A program made the position numbers and the translations under genes. Of a stretch of 29,882 nucleotides of DNA, positions 1 through 7,148 are shown piece after piece. How positions within the stretch are numbered: position 1 is the stretch's first letter; every line of letters begins with the position of its first letter. Under the pieces are notes generated by a model. The model had not been told where the DNA came from and did no database searches. It saw only the letters and a list, made by a program, of their open reading frames with translations. The stretch comes from Clostridia bacterium (GTDB lineage Bacteria > Bacillota > Clostridia > Oscillospirales > CAG-272): the NCBI GenBank assembly GCA_017379815.1, contig JAFNVK010000113.1, forward strand, positions 1-29,882, given 5' to 3'.

Positions 1-1144
1 CGCCCGTGTATTTCGGGAAGAGACCTTGCCCGGGGGCGTAAAGGCCTCTGCCAAGGAAGCGCCAGTGTCCGCCGTGCGCGTGTCCGCAAACGGTGAGCTC
101 AATGCCGGTGGAGGAGACGTACGGAGCAAAGTACTCGGGATGGTGGCAGAGCAGGATGCGCACCTCCTCCGCCTGCTCAAAGGAGGCGAGAGCCTCCTTG
201 TCGGGGCTGCTTTTGCGACCGTGAATGCCCGAGCTGAGGCCGCAGAGGCGCATACCCTTGTGCAGAACGCTCTCGTTTTCGAGAAGCGTTGCACCGCACG
301 CGCGAATGCGTGTGCGGACCTCGTCGCTAAGGGGAACGGGACGGGGATGGGAAAAGGGCAAATGGCTTTGTGCGCAGGAGATCTCGTGATTGCCGAGTGA
401 ATAAAAGGTGGGGGCGAGGTCTGCGGCGGCCTTAAGGAGGACGTACCCCTCGGCCGTGGGATCCTGCAGCCGCTTACTGCCGATCAGGTCTCCCGGGATG
501 AGGATCAGATCGGGCTTTTCCTCGCGCAGAAGCGCGATCACGCCGTCAGCCTTTGCGCGGTGCAGGTCGCTCAACACGGCGATCCTCTGCACGGGAAGCG
601 CTTTTAAGAGGGGCAGGGAATAGTGCGTGACGGTTAAGGGAACGGCAAAATAGGCCTTCCCCTTCCTGCGGAGCAGGAGCAAAAGAAGAAGCAGCAGCGT
701 GCAGGTTACCAGTGCGCCCGAGAGGTCGATCAGCACGTCCGCAAGATTTGGTCCTCGGCCCGTCGGGAGAAGCTGGTGCAGCTCATCCAGGCAAGCGTAG
801 AAGAGGGTAAAGACGAGTGCGGTGCAATACGGAAAGAGTGCGCTTCCGCCAAAGGTCATCACGAAGAGGAAGACGAGGGCGCCAAGGCTTCCGAATTCCA
901 CGGCGTGTGCAAGGTCACGCAGGTGGGGATGAAAGGACTTGAGCAGGCTTTCCTGCTCCTTCTGGGGGCGGGAATCAAAATTGGGCACGGTCACTTGCAC
1001 GAAGATCTCGGTCACCGTTCCGCTGGTTTTGGCAGAATCCGTGCCGCTTTGTGAGGAGAAAAAGAAAATTGCCCCCATATTGGCCAAAATCAAAAGGCCG
1101 AGCAAAAGGCGGGGGAAAAGCAGTCGTTTTGTATGTTGCGTCAT
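1..1144 (-). CDS. VanZ-like membrane domain fused to a metallophosphoesterase (partial, runs off left edge)
   Basis: A single uninterrupted reading frame of 381 codons starts at the ATG at 1144 behind an AGGATC ribosome binding site and has no stop before the window edge. Residues 1-160 read as a VanZ-like domain: a first membrane segment ending FFFSSQSG (28-34), the HAVEFGSLG helix (80-88), and the DELHQLLPTGRGPNLADVLID stretch split around residues 120-140, then a Leu-rich membrane helix (143-158). Residues 187-381 read as a calcineurin-like metallophosphoesterase of the YkuE/membrane-associated type: SDLH (192-195), GD (218-219), GNHE (251-254), HH (334-335) and GHAHGGH (354-360), which together supply the usual two-metal ligands. 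VanZ proteins are linked to teicoplanin/lipoglycopeptide resistance; the phosphoesterase substrate is unknown. The catalytic domain should sit on one face of the membrane, tethered by the VanZ helices. The stop codon and the last part of the protein are not in the window. Confidence 0.85.
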   Translation of the reverse strand, partial: MTQHTKRLLFPRLLLGLLILANMGAIFFFSSQSGTDSAKTSGTVTEIFVQVTVPNFDSRPQKEQESLLKSFHPHLRDLAHAVEFGSLGALVFLFVMTFGGSALFPYCTALVFTLFYACLDELHQLLPTGRGPNLADVLIDLSGALVTCTLLLLLLLLLRRKGKAYFAVPLTVTHYSLPLLKALPVQRIAVLSDLHRAKADGVIALLREEKPDLILIPGDLIGSKRLQDPTAEGYVLLKAAADLAPTFYSLGNHEISCAQSHLPFSHPRPVPLSDEVRTRIRACGATLLENESVLHKGMRLCGLSSGIHGRKSSPDKEALASFEQAEEVRILLCHHPEYFAPYVSSTGIELTVCGHAHGGHWRFLGRGLYAPGQGLFPKYTG

Positions 1145-1193
1145 AAGAGATCCTTTTATCGTATTGAGGGCAGGAAAAGCCCTGCTTTTTTTC

Positions 1194-1222
1194 ATCATAC
1201 CATATTTCCATACAAAAAGCAA
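1194..1222 (-). promoter_or_regulatory. Sigma-A type promoter for the VanZ-phosphoesterase gene
   Basis: On the minus strand TTGCTT (1222-1217), a 17-bp spacer and TATGAT (1199-1194) lie about 50 bp upstream of the start codon. A small hairpin (GCAGG/CCTGC, around 1170-1186) falls in the short leader. The -35 box overlaps the T-tract of the preceding operon's terminator. Confidence 0.55.
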
Positions 1223-1264
1223 GTCCCTTTTGGGGAAATCGCTCTCCCCATCAGGGACTTTTTC
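1213..1264 (-). terminator. Terminator of the three-small-gene operon
   Basis: Outer stem AAGTCCC (1221-1227) with GGGACTT (1254-1260) encloses an inner GGGG/CCCC hairpin. On the minus strand it is followed by GCTTTTT, on the plus strand by TTTT, so it may work both ways. It lies just after the stop codon at 1276. Confidence 0.65.
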
Positions 1265-1275
1265 AGGCCTATCGG

Positions 1276-1695
1276 TCAACCCCCGCACAGCAGCAGAAGA
1301 AGCAGGAGCAAGAGGACCTCGCCGTCCTCTCCTTCTCTTCCCAAAAGCAGAAGCAGGCCGAGCAGCAGAAGCTCGTCGAGCGCGAGCCCGCCAAATCCGA
1401 GGGGGGCAAGACTGCGCCCCTTTTCCCGAGGAGGATCGCTTGCGGGAACCTTAGCGGATTCCTGCAAGGGTGAGGCCTCGGCTTTTTTCTCGGTGGTGGA
1501 AAATGCTCCGCTTTCTTCCTTTTTCTCGCATTGTGTGGTGGACGAAGGCTGATTTAATCTGCTTTTTTGCCCGTTTGTGGGGATTTGCGATTCTTGCGCA
1601 GGATCGTTGCGCGAGAAGGCGCATCCGCCGTAATGCTCAGGCAGGCGGATCTCCTCGCGACGTCTGCCCTCGGGATCGGGTGAACGAAAATACAC
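1276..1695 (-). CDS. Uncharacterised small protein with a Leu-rich C-terminus
   Basis: A 139-residue protein that probably starts at a GTG (1695), four bases after the stop of the upstream gene, with GGAG eight bases upstream; this layout implies translational coupling. The N-terminus (MYFRSPDPEG... LPEHYGGCAFS, residues 1-29) is polar and Pro-rich, the middle is Lys/Glu/Ser-rich and looks disordered, and the last 35 residues contain two Leu runs separated by an acidic GREGEDGE turn, ending CGG. The two Leu runs (about 9-11 residues each) are short for membrane spans. I recognise the general style of N-terminus and Leu-rich tail from clostridial hypothetical proteins but can assign no function. 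Its operon partners are equally uncharacterised, and the putative promoter suggests sporulation-linked expression (inference). Confidence 0.65.
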   Translation of the reverse strand: MYFRSPDPEGRRREEIRLPEHYGGCAFSRNDPAQESQIPTNGQKSRLNQPSSTTQCEKKEESGAFSTTEKKAEASPLQESAKVPASDPPREKGRSLAPLGFGGLALDELLLLGLLLLLGREGEDGEVLLLLLLLLLCGG

Positions 1696-1699
1696 GTGA

Positions 1700-2191
1700 T
1701 CAGCTCCTTTCCTGTCCGCTCTGCAGGCGTTGCAAAAGCTCCCCCAGCCTTGCCACGCGGAGAACGGTGTCCACGGCCTCGCGCCGCGAGGGGGAGAGAA
1801 AGGGCTTGAGCGCGCAAAGCAGAGCCTCGCGCTCGGCCATCGGCCCTTTTCCGCGCCCGGTACTGCCCGACGTCGGGTGTCCGCCGAGGGAGGAGAGTAG
1901 GGTGGGGAGCATTTCCAAAAGGGCAGGACCGGGGACTGCGGGAAAAATTCCTGCAGGGAGTGCGTTCGTCTCCTCCGAGGGAACGCTGCGCCCAGGATCT
2001 GCGCTGCTCGCAGGGAGGGGCGTTGCGGATGCGGCGGATGCCGTTGGTGCCGAAACGGGAGCCTCCTCGGCAGGTGTCTTTGCGGAGGCCGTGTTGACGA
2101 TCTCGCCGATCCGCGAGAGAAGCGCAGGATCCCGCATCAGGCGTCCAAGCGCTTCGGGGAGGGCAGAGGCAGGCAAAGGGGCGTCTTGCAT
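1700..2191 (-). CDS. Uncharacterised protein with Ala/Pro-rich linker and conserved-looking helical C-terminus
   Basis: A 163-residue protein starting at ATG 2191 with GGAGG eight bases upstream. Residues 1-35 form a probable helix (LPEALGRLMRDPALL...), residues 36-85 are an Ala/Pro/Ser-rich linker, residues 86-115 are hydrophobic and Gly/Pro-rich, and residues 120-163 (ALLCALKPFLSPSRREAVD... then LGELLQRL) look like a helical hairpin of the kind seen in clostridial proteins of unknown function. No signal peptide or catalytic motif is visible. It sits in the middle of a three-gene minus-strand operon: 23 bp after the 76-residue gene and 4 bp before the GTG of the Leu-tail gene. No function is assigned. 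An overlapping plus-strand frame lacks a ribosome binding site and is not favoured. Confidence 0.7.
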   Translation of the reverse strand: MQDAPLPASALPEALGRLMRDPALLSRIGEIVNTASAKTPAEEAPVSAPTASAASATPLPASSADPGRSVPSEETNALPAGIFPAVPGPALLEMLPTLLSSLGGHPTSGSTGRGKGPMAEREALLCALKPFLSPSRREAVDTVLRVARLGELLQRLQSGQERS

Positions 2192-2214
2192 TCGGCATTC
2201 CTCCTTTTTTACGG

Positions 2215-2445
2215 TTAACGTTCACGGCGGCCCCTGAGGTATTGCTGATAGATCTCACCCAGGCGCGCAAGATCTGCATCGTTGGCCATACCAAGTGCCA
2301 GGCGGATGCTTTGGATGCTTGCGGGGTCAAGACCGAGCTGCTCCGCAGGGATGCCGCTTTCCTCTGCGATCTGACGGATCACATGCTCCAGCTGCTCGTC
2401 GCTCATGCCGAGCAGACGGTCGAGCATTCGTTTGTCCAGTTGCAT
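2215..2445 (-). CDS. Uncharacterised 76-residue helical protein, first gene of the operon
   Basis: I place the start at ATG 2445 (MQLDKRML...) because AAGGAG lies about eight bases upstream; the longer frame would extend across the intergenic region and past the divergent promoter. The protein is almost wholly alpha-helical by composition: a MLDRLLGMSDEQLEHVIRQ helix, a GIPAEQLGLD turn, an IQSIRLALGMANDADLARLG segment, and an Arg-rich tail ending RGRRER. No domain is recognised. It leads the operon continued by the 163- and 139-residue proteins. The basic tail could bind nucleic acid or an acidic partner, but that is a guess. Confidence 0.7.
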   Translation of the reverse strand: MQLDKRMLDRLLGMSDEQLEHVIRQIAEESGIPAEQLGLDPASIQSIRLALGMANDADLARLGEIYQQYLRGRRER

Positions 2446-2481
2446 AGGCGTTCTCCTTTTCGCTGAGATAGGTTCAAGGGC

Positions 2482-2508
2482 AGTATATGAGCGGCCTTGC
2501 GGGAGCGT
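2482..2508 (-). promoter_or_regulatory. Candidate mother-cell (sigma-K/E-like) promoter of the small-protein operon
   Basis: On the minus strand AC (2508-2507), 17 bp, then CATATACTG (2489-2481) sits 36 bp before the start codon at 2445. This fits the Bacillus sigma-K pattern (AC at -35, CATA-type -10) and no good TTGACA/TATAAT pair is seen here. The same layout precedes the SpoIID-like operon. Short motif, so modest confidence. Confidence 0.3.
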
Positions 2509-2563
2509 TCCCTGCGGGGGACACAAAAAAAGAGAGGGATAGGATTTTTTTGCACAAAATCCG

Positions 2564-2592
2564 TAGACAAGGCGAGCGAAAAATGCTATAAT
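2564..2592 (+). promoter_or_regulatory. Sigma-A promoter of the YfcE-type phosphodiesterase gene
   Basis: TAGACA (2564-2569), exactly 17 bp, then a perfect TATAAT (2587-2592), 37 bp upstream of the start codon at 2630. Confidence 0.8.
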
Positions 2593-2629
2593 GAATAAGG
2601 GAACACCCAAGGAAAAGGGGGAAACGGAC

Positions 2630-3163
2630 ATGGAGCTTCTGGTCATTTCGGATGCGCACGGAAATCGGGCCGCCATCTGCGAGGCTCTGCGCCGTCAGGT
2701 GCGTCCTCCGGACGCCCTGCTGTTCCTTGGCGACGGATTGCGCGACCTGCCCGACCTTCCCGACGGAAGGACGGCGCTCTACGCCGTGGCAGGGAATTGC
2801 GACGGCTATCTTCCTTTTTTCACCGAGGGAGAGGAAAGAGAGCTTTGCTTGCTCTCACTCGGCGAGCATCGCCTGCTCCTTACGCACGGCCATCGGTTCG
2901 GGGTCAAGAGCGGTTGCGGCGCGCTTCTCGCCTACGCCGCACAAGAGGGGGCGGATATCGTTCTGTACGGACACACGCACCTGCCGCACGCCGAGGTGAT
3001 CCCTGCGGGCACGGCGCTCGGCGGTCTTGTGACGGAGCGGCCGATCTATCTGTTTAATCCGGGAAGCATCGGGCAGGACGTGGACGGAAAGGGCTACTCC
3101 TTTGGTACGGTCACTCTGCTTGGCAAGAGCGTTCTGCTCTCGCACGGGCGCATTCCCCGATAG
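2630..3163 (+). CDS. YfcE/MJ0936-family metallophosphoesterase (phosphodiesterase)
   Basis: A 177-residue cytosolic metallophosphoesterase, a typical length for the YfcE family of small Mn-dependent phosphodiesterases. Metal-site motifs appear in order: SDAHGN (D8, H10), GDG (34-36), GNCD (55-58, with the N56/D58 pair where larger family members have GNHE), THGH (85-88) and YGHTH (113-117), followed by NPGSIG in the C-terminal part. I chose ATG 2630 rather than the in-frame ATG at 2591 because 2591 overlaps the -10 box, while 2630 follows a GGGGGA purine tract. The natural substrate of this family is not settled. It is transcribed alone from the promoter at 2564-2592; the gene ends 76 bp before the convergent spoVG. 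Confidence 0.9.
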   Translation: MELLVISDAHGNRAAICEALRRQVRPPDALLFLGDGLRDLPDLPDGRTALYAVAGNCDGYLPFFTEGEERELCLLSLGEHRLLLTHGHRFGVKSGCGALLAYAAQEGADIVLYGHTHLPHAEVIPAGTALGGLVTERPIYLFNPGSIGQDVDGKGYSFGTVTLLGKSVLLSHGRIPR

Positions 3164-3187
3164 GCAAGGAAAAACGCATAGGGGCGC

Positions 3188-3215
3188 AAAAAAAGACCGC
3201 ACCGCAGTGCGATCT
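3188..3215 (-). terminator. spoVG terminator
   Basis: GATCGCAC and GTGCGGTC form an 8-bp stem with one mismatch and a 4-base loop, followed on the minus strand by seven T residues. It lies 23 bp past the spoVG stop. Confidence 0.75.
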
Positions 3216-3238
3216 TCGTTTGTTGGCTTTTCGACGGC

Positions 3239-3553
3239 TCAGACGGTTTCGGGAATCCCCTCGGCCTGCTCGGCTCTCGCGGCCTCCAGCTCGGCCTCTT
3301 CAAGAGCGGCCTCGTAGGCGGCGATCACGCTGGATTCCAGCATCCCACGGAACTGTGCGTTGATGGGATGTACGATATCGCGGTAGGTGTCGTCGGGATT
3401 TTTGCGGCTGGGCATGACGATGAAGAACTTTTCCTTTGCATAGATCACCTTAATGTCATGGACGGCAAGCTGGCCGTCGAAGGTGACAGAAACGATTGCC
3501 TTCATCGGTCCCTCGTCAAAGAGCTTTCTGACTTTGATGTCGGTAATTTGCAT
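3239..3553 (-). CDS. spoVG: Septation/sporulation regulator SpoVG
   Basis: A 104-residue protein starting MQITDIKVRK at ATG 3553 (GGAG ten bases upstream). It has the hallmark SpoVG core: MKAIVSVTFD (17-26), FFIVMPSRK (43-51) and DIVHPI (59-64), then a Glu/Ala-rich helical tail (75-104). SpoVG is a small site-specific nucleic-acid-binding regulator that influences asymmetric septation and cortex formation in Bacillus and virulence or capsule genes elsewhere; it is also kept in non-sporulating Bacillota, so it does not prove sporulation. It is monocistronic with its own terminator and is divergent from murC across a 200-bp AT-rich region. A TATACT box (3610-3605) is present upstream, but a well-spaced -35 box is not clear. 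A longer frame reaching 3682 has no ribosome binding site. Confidence 0.96.
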   Translation of the reverse strand: MQITDIKVRKLFDEGPMKAIVSVTFDGQLAVHDIKVIYAKEKFFIVMPSRKNPDDTYRDIVHPINAQFRGMLESSVIAAYEAALEEAELEAARAEQAEGIPETV

Positions 3554-3673
3554 TTGTTTGGTTCTCCGTTCTAAGATAGACTTCCGTTTTTTTCGGATAT
3601 ATACAGTATACAGCATATTTGTGATAAATATGCAAAGGAAATCGTATATTTTTGTGAATTTACCCCCCATATG

Positions 3674-3703
3674 TTGACACAAGCGTTAATATTCCGACAT
3701 AAA
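3674..3703 (+). promoter_or_regulatory. Probable murC promoter
   Basis: A perfect TTGACA (3674-3679) with CATAAA (3698-3703) after an 18-bp spacer, about 50 bp before the murC start. The -10 box is weak, so the exact -10 is uncertain. Confidence 0.5.
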
Positions 3704-3755
3704 TAATCATAAAGTTCATTTTGAGTTCATATTTCGCATGGGAAAGGAGGAAAAA

Positions 3756-5153
3756 GTGGCACTTCCGAACACACATTACGGAGCCCTCACGATCGAGCGG
3801 ATGCTCCGAAGCTGTCAAGGCATCTTTTTCATCGGGGTCGGAGGGATCAGTATGTCCGCTCTGGCCAGGATCACCAAGCGGCAGGGCTATCGCGTTGGCG
3901 GCTCGGACCGCACGGCGAGCGAGATGACGGCGGCGTTGGCCGAGGATGGCATTGAGATCTTTTGCGGACATTCCGCCGCGCATTTGGACGGCTACGACGC
4001 CGTGGTCTATACCGTAGCCATCGATGGGGCAAATCCCGAGTACCGTGAGGCGATCTGCCGCGGACTTCCCGTTCTTTCCCGCTCGGATTATCTGGGCTAT
4101 CTGATGGCGCGCTTTTCCAAGCGCATCGGCGTTTCGGGTATGCACGGAAAAAGCACCTGCACCGCCATGTGTGCGCACATTCTGGGAGAAGCGGGCGATC
4201 CTACGGTCCTTTGCGGAGCAGAGCTCTGCGAGAAGACGCACTCCTCCTGCCGCATCGGCTCTCCCGACGGCGTTTTCCTCTTTGAGGCGTGCGAGTATAT
4301 GGATTCCTTCCTGGATTTTTATCCCTCCTTGGCCGTGATCCTCAATCTGGGCATGGATCACGTGGATTATTTTCACAGCATGGAGCAGATCCGCCGCTCC
4401 TTCCGTGCCTTTGCCGAGCGAGCCGACGGAGAGGGAGGCGTGCTTTGCAACGCCGACGACAGCGAGTGCCTCCAAGCGATGGAGGGCTTTGCGGGTAGGG
4501 TACATAGCTTTGCCCTTGTTGCACCGGCTGAATTTACGGCTGAGCGGATCTGCTACGAAAAGGGGAACACGTCCTTCGATTTTTGCCGCTACGGTGCACG
4601 GCTTTGCCGCATCAGCATATCCGTTTGCGGCGAGCATAACGTCTATAATGCTCTGGCGGCGGCCGCGGCCGCGTTTCTGGTCGGCGTTCATCCCGAGCAG
4701 ATCGCCAAGGGACTTGCCGACTTCCGTGGCGCAAAGCGCCGCATGGAGCGCAAGGGAAGCTTGAACGGAGCTGAGATCTACGACGATTACGGACACCATC
4801 CCGATGAGATCAAGGCTACCCTGCAGGGGGCTCGGCAGATGGGATACCGCCGCGTGCTTTGTGCCTATCAGCCGCACACGTACAGCCGAACGGCAGGCTT
4901 GCTTCGCGAATTCGTCGAGGCGTTGGGAGAGGCCGACCGCGTGTTTATGGTCGACATTTACGCGGCGCGGGAGCAGAACGTCTACGGCGTATCCTCGGCT
5001 CAGCTGGCCGACAGGATCGGTGAGAAGGCGCGCTATTGCGGCAGCTTTGCCTCCACGGCCGCCGCCATCCGCGAGGAGGCACGCGAGGGCGATCTCGTGA
5101 TCGTCATGGGAGCGGGCGACGTCTTTCAGGTATTTGACCTGCTTTGGAATTGA
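3756..5153 (+). CDS. murC: UDP-N-acetylmuramate--L-alanine ligase
   Basis: MurC adds L-alanine to UDP-MurNAc in the cytosol, the first peptide step of peptidoglycan synthesis, using ATP. The protein has 465 residues, a typical length. Visible landmarks: the N-terminal nucleotide-sugar site FIGVGGISMSA (about 25-36) and GGSDRT, the Mur-ligase P-loop GMHGKST (128-134), the central-domain region LNLGMDHVDYF, and in the C-terminal domain DDYGHHP (343-349) and AYQPHTYSRT, all MurC-type rather than MurD/E/F. I chose the GTG at 3756 because AAAGGAGG lies five bases upstream; the in-frame ATG at 3738 would put this ribosome binding site inside the coding region. The gene stands alone, away from the usual dcw cluster, and ends in a strong bidirectional terminator. 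Confidence 0.96.
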   Translation: MALPNTHYGALTIERMLRSCQGIFFIGVGGISMSALARITKRQGYRVGGSDRTASEMTAALAEDGIEIFCGHSAAHLDGYDAVVYTVAIDGANPEYREAICRGLPVLSRSDYLGYLMARFSKRIGVSGMHGKSTCTAMCAHILGEAGDPTVLCGAELCEKTHSSCRIGSPDGVFLFEACEYMDSFLDFYPSLAVILNLGMDHVDYFHSMEQIRRSFRAFAERADGEGGVLCNADDSECLQAMEGFAGRVHSFALVAPAEFTAERICYEKGNTSFDFCRYGARLCRISISVCGEHNVYNALAAAAAAFLVGVHPEQIAKGLADFRGAKRRMERKGSLNGAEIYDDYGHHPDEIKATLQGARQMGYRRVLCAYQPHTYSRTAGLLREFVEALGEADRVFMVDIYAAREQNVYGVSSAQLADRIGEKARYCGSFASTAAAIREEAREGDLVIVMGAGDVFQVFDLLWN

Positions 5154-5160
5154 ATGGCAT

Positions 5161-5198
5161 AAAAAGGCCGGTGCATCCTTGGATGCACCGGCTTTTTT
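5161..5198. terminator. Bidirectional terminator between murC and the ABC exporter
   Basis: A perfect 12-bp stem GCCGGTGCATCC/GGATGCACCGGC (5167-5178, 5181-5192) with T6 on the plus strand and five A residues before it, which give a T5 run on the minus strand. It serves the convergent murC and exporter genes. Confidence 0.9.
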
Positions 5199-5218
5199 GC
5201 ACACGGTGTGCATTTTTA

Positions 5219-6973
5219 TTACATCGCGGCGTACAGCTGGTACAGCTCCTTGTAAATGCCGCCCTTTTCGATCAGCTCGGCGTGCGTGCCGGATTCCTCA
5301 ATGCCGCGCTCGGTCAGAACCAGGATGCGGTCGGCATTGCGAATGGTGGTCAGACGGTGCGCGATGGTAAAGGTGGTGCGCCCCTTGGCCAGCTTTTCAA
5401 GAGATTCCTGCACCAGACGCTCGCTCTCGTTGTCCAAGGCACTCGTCGCCTCGTCCAGAATGAGAATGGGCGGATTTTTCAGGAATACACGCGCGATGGA
5501 AATGCGCTGCTTCTGTCCGCCCGAGAGCTTGACACCGCGCTCACCCACGTAGGTATCATATCCTTCGGGGAGGGAAAAGATAAATTCGTGTGCGCCTGCA
5601 AGCTTGGCAGCCGCGATGATCTCCTCGTCGGTGGCGTCCGACTTGCCGTAGGCAATGTTTTCGCGCACGCTTCCGGAGAAGAGATAGACGTCCTGTGCCA
5701 CAACGCCGATCTGACTGCGCAGGGATTGCATTGTGACGTCGCGGATATCCGTGCCGTCGATGCGGATCGCGCCCTCCGTTACCTCATAAAAGCGCGGGAT
5801 CAGCGAGCAGAGGGTGGTTTTTCCTCCGCCTGAGGGGCCGACCAGGGCAATGCTCTCGCCGGCTTGCACCTTAAGATTCAGCTTGGTCAAGACATTGGCA
5901 TGCTCGGTTTCATAGCGGAAGGTGACGCCCGAAAACTCCACCTCGCCGCGCACGTCCGAAAGTGCTTTTGCACCGGGACGGTCCAGGATCTCGGGCTCGG
6001 TGTCCATGATCTCGGCAAAGCGGTCGATGCCGCTCAGTCCTTGCTGGAACTGCTCGGAGAACTCCACGATGCGGCGAATGGAGGTGAGCAGAGTGGAAAC
6101 GAACATCAGGTAGGCCACGTAGTCGGCGGGCGAGATCTGCCCGTCAAGCAGGAACAGTCCGCCTGCGACCACGACGAGAATATACATCAAGCCGTCAAAG
6201 AGGCGCGTTGCCGAATGGAACTGTGCCATGATGCGGTAGCGTTGCGTTTTGAGCGTGAGGAAATCGCGGTTTCCGCGGTCGAATTTTTCCTGCTCCACGT
6301 CCTCCTTGGCGTAGGACTTCACCACGCGGATGCCGAGCAGGCTGTCCTCGATCTGGGAGTTGAGCTCGCCGATCTGCTTGCGCGAGGCGGCAAAGTTATC
6401 GCGCATACGTGCGCGAAAATAGAGGAGCGAGAGGATCATGAAGGGAATGAGCGAGAAGATGATCAGCGTAAGCCACGGACTCATTGTGCAGAGAATGATG
6501 AAGGCACACACGATCTTGACGCCCGCAATAAAGAATTCCTCGGGGCAGTGGTGTGCAAACTCGGTCACGTCAAAGAGATCGTTGGTGATGCGGGACATCA
6601 GCGTGCCCACCTTGGTGTTGTCGTAATAGGAGAAGGAGAGCTTTTGCAGATGCGCAAAGAGATCGTGACGCATATCGTTCTCGATCTTCGTTCCCATGAT
6701 GTGGCCGACCGAGGTCATGTAGTAGTTGGCGGCGGTGTCGATCACGCGGAGCACCACGTAAAAGAGGCCGCACCGCAGGATCAGATCCACGGTCAGGGCG
6801 GCGAGATTTTCGGTGGCCGCCTCGGTGATGCTGCGGACGATCATGGGCAGCACCAGCTCGCAGACCGTCGTCAATCCTGCGCAGAAAAGATCCGCCAGCA
6901 TGATCCATTTGTATTTTTTGTAGTAGGGCAAAAAGCGCTTGATCAGCCCAAGCCTGCTTTTCGTTTTCTTCAT
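5219..6973 (-). CDS. ABC exporter half-transporter (membrane and ATPase domains fused)
   Basis: A 584-residue half-size exporter of the MsbA/BmrA/LmrA class, expected to work as a dimer that expels lipids, drugs or peptides from the cytoplasmic membrane. Residues 1-310 hold six membrane segments with the coupling-helix region; residues 343-584 hold the nucleotide-binding domain. Seen directly: Walker A GPSGGGKTT (379-387), Q-loop VAQD (425-428), signature LSGGQ (483-487), Walker B ILILDEAT (503-510, catalytic E508) and switch H539 in IAHRL. All catalytic residues are intact, and a single gene suggests a homodimer. The start is supported by GGAGGA eight bases upstream. It has its own sigma-A promoter and is monocistronic. 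Substrate cannot be inferred from sequence or neighbours. Confidence 0.92.
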   Translation of the reverse strand: MKKTKSRLGLIKRFLPYYKKYKWIMLADLFCAGLTTVCELVLPMIVRSITEAATENLAALTVDLILRCGLFYVVLRVIDTAANYYMTSVGHIMGTKIENDMRHDLFAHLQKLSFSYYDNTKVGTLMSRITNDLFDVTEFAHHCPEEFFIAGVKIVCAFIILCTMSPWLTLIIFSLIPFMILSLLYFRARMRDNFAASRKQIGELNSQIEDSLLGIRVVKSYAKEDVEQEKFDRGNRDFLTLKTQRYRIMAQFHSATRLFDGLMYILVVVAGGLFLLDGQISPADYVAYLMFVSTLLTSIRRIVEFSEQFQQGLSGIDRFAEIMDTEPEILDRPGAKALSDVRGEVEFSGVTFRYETEHANVLTKLNLKVQAGESIALVGPSGGGKTTLCSLIPRFYEVTEGAIRIDGTDIRDVTMQSLRSQIGVVAQDVYLFSGSVRENIAYGKSDATDEEIIAAAKLAGAHEFIFSLPEGYDTYVGERGVKLSGGQKQRISIARVFLKNPPILILDEATSALDNESERLVQESLEKLAKGRTTFTIAHRLTTIRNADRILVLTERGIEESGTHAELIEKGGIYKELYQLYAAM

Positions 6974-7008
6974 CAGGGCTTCCTCCGAAAGGTATCGTTT
7001 ATGCCCTC

Positions 7009-7037
7009 ATTTTAGCACATTTTGCTCTCTCCGTCAA
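7009..7037 (-). promoter_or_regulatory. Sigma-A promoter of the ABC exporter
   Basis: On the minus strand TTGACG (7037-7032), 17 bp, TAAAAT (7014-7009), 36 bp before the start codon. Confidence 0.8.
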
Positions 7038-7077
7038 GGGAAAAGCCTTCTTTTTTCGCGGATTTTCGGGAAGGGAA

Positions 7078-7106
7078 TTGACAAAGAGGAACGGAATGTG
7101 TATAAT
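7078..7106 (+). promoter_or_regulatory. Consensus sigma-A promoter of the aminopeptidase-pepT operon
   Basis: Perfect TTGACA (7078-7083), 17-bp spacer, perfect TATAAT (7101-7106), 42 bp before the ATG at 7149. It is divergent from the exporter promoter with 40 bp between the two -35 boxes. Confidence 0.9.
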
Positions 7107-7148
7107 GATGGTAATGCAATTTGTTTTCGGACGAAAGGAAGTACAGTG

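Noticed and set aside
1165..1195. GCAGG/CCTGC hairpin followed by T7 on the plus strand as a terminator
   Set aside because: The stem is only 5 bp and no plus-strand gene ends here; it lies in the leader of the minus-strand VanZ fusion gene.
1470..2237. A 255-codon plus-strand frame across the three-small-gene operon
   Set aside because: No ribosome binding site; the minus-strand genes have well-placed ones, coupled starts and a terminator.
3660..5213. A 517-codon open frame on the minus strand opposite murC
   Set aside because: Shadow of murC; it runs through the terminator and the spoVG-murC promoter region.
7021..7148. Upstream extension of the M29 aminopeptidase frame to 6939
   Set aside because: It would contain the perfect promoter at 7078-7106 and crosses the divergent exporter promoter; ATG 7149 has a good ribosome binding site.
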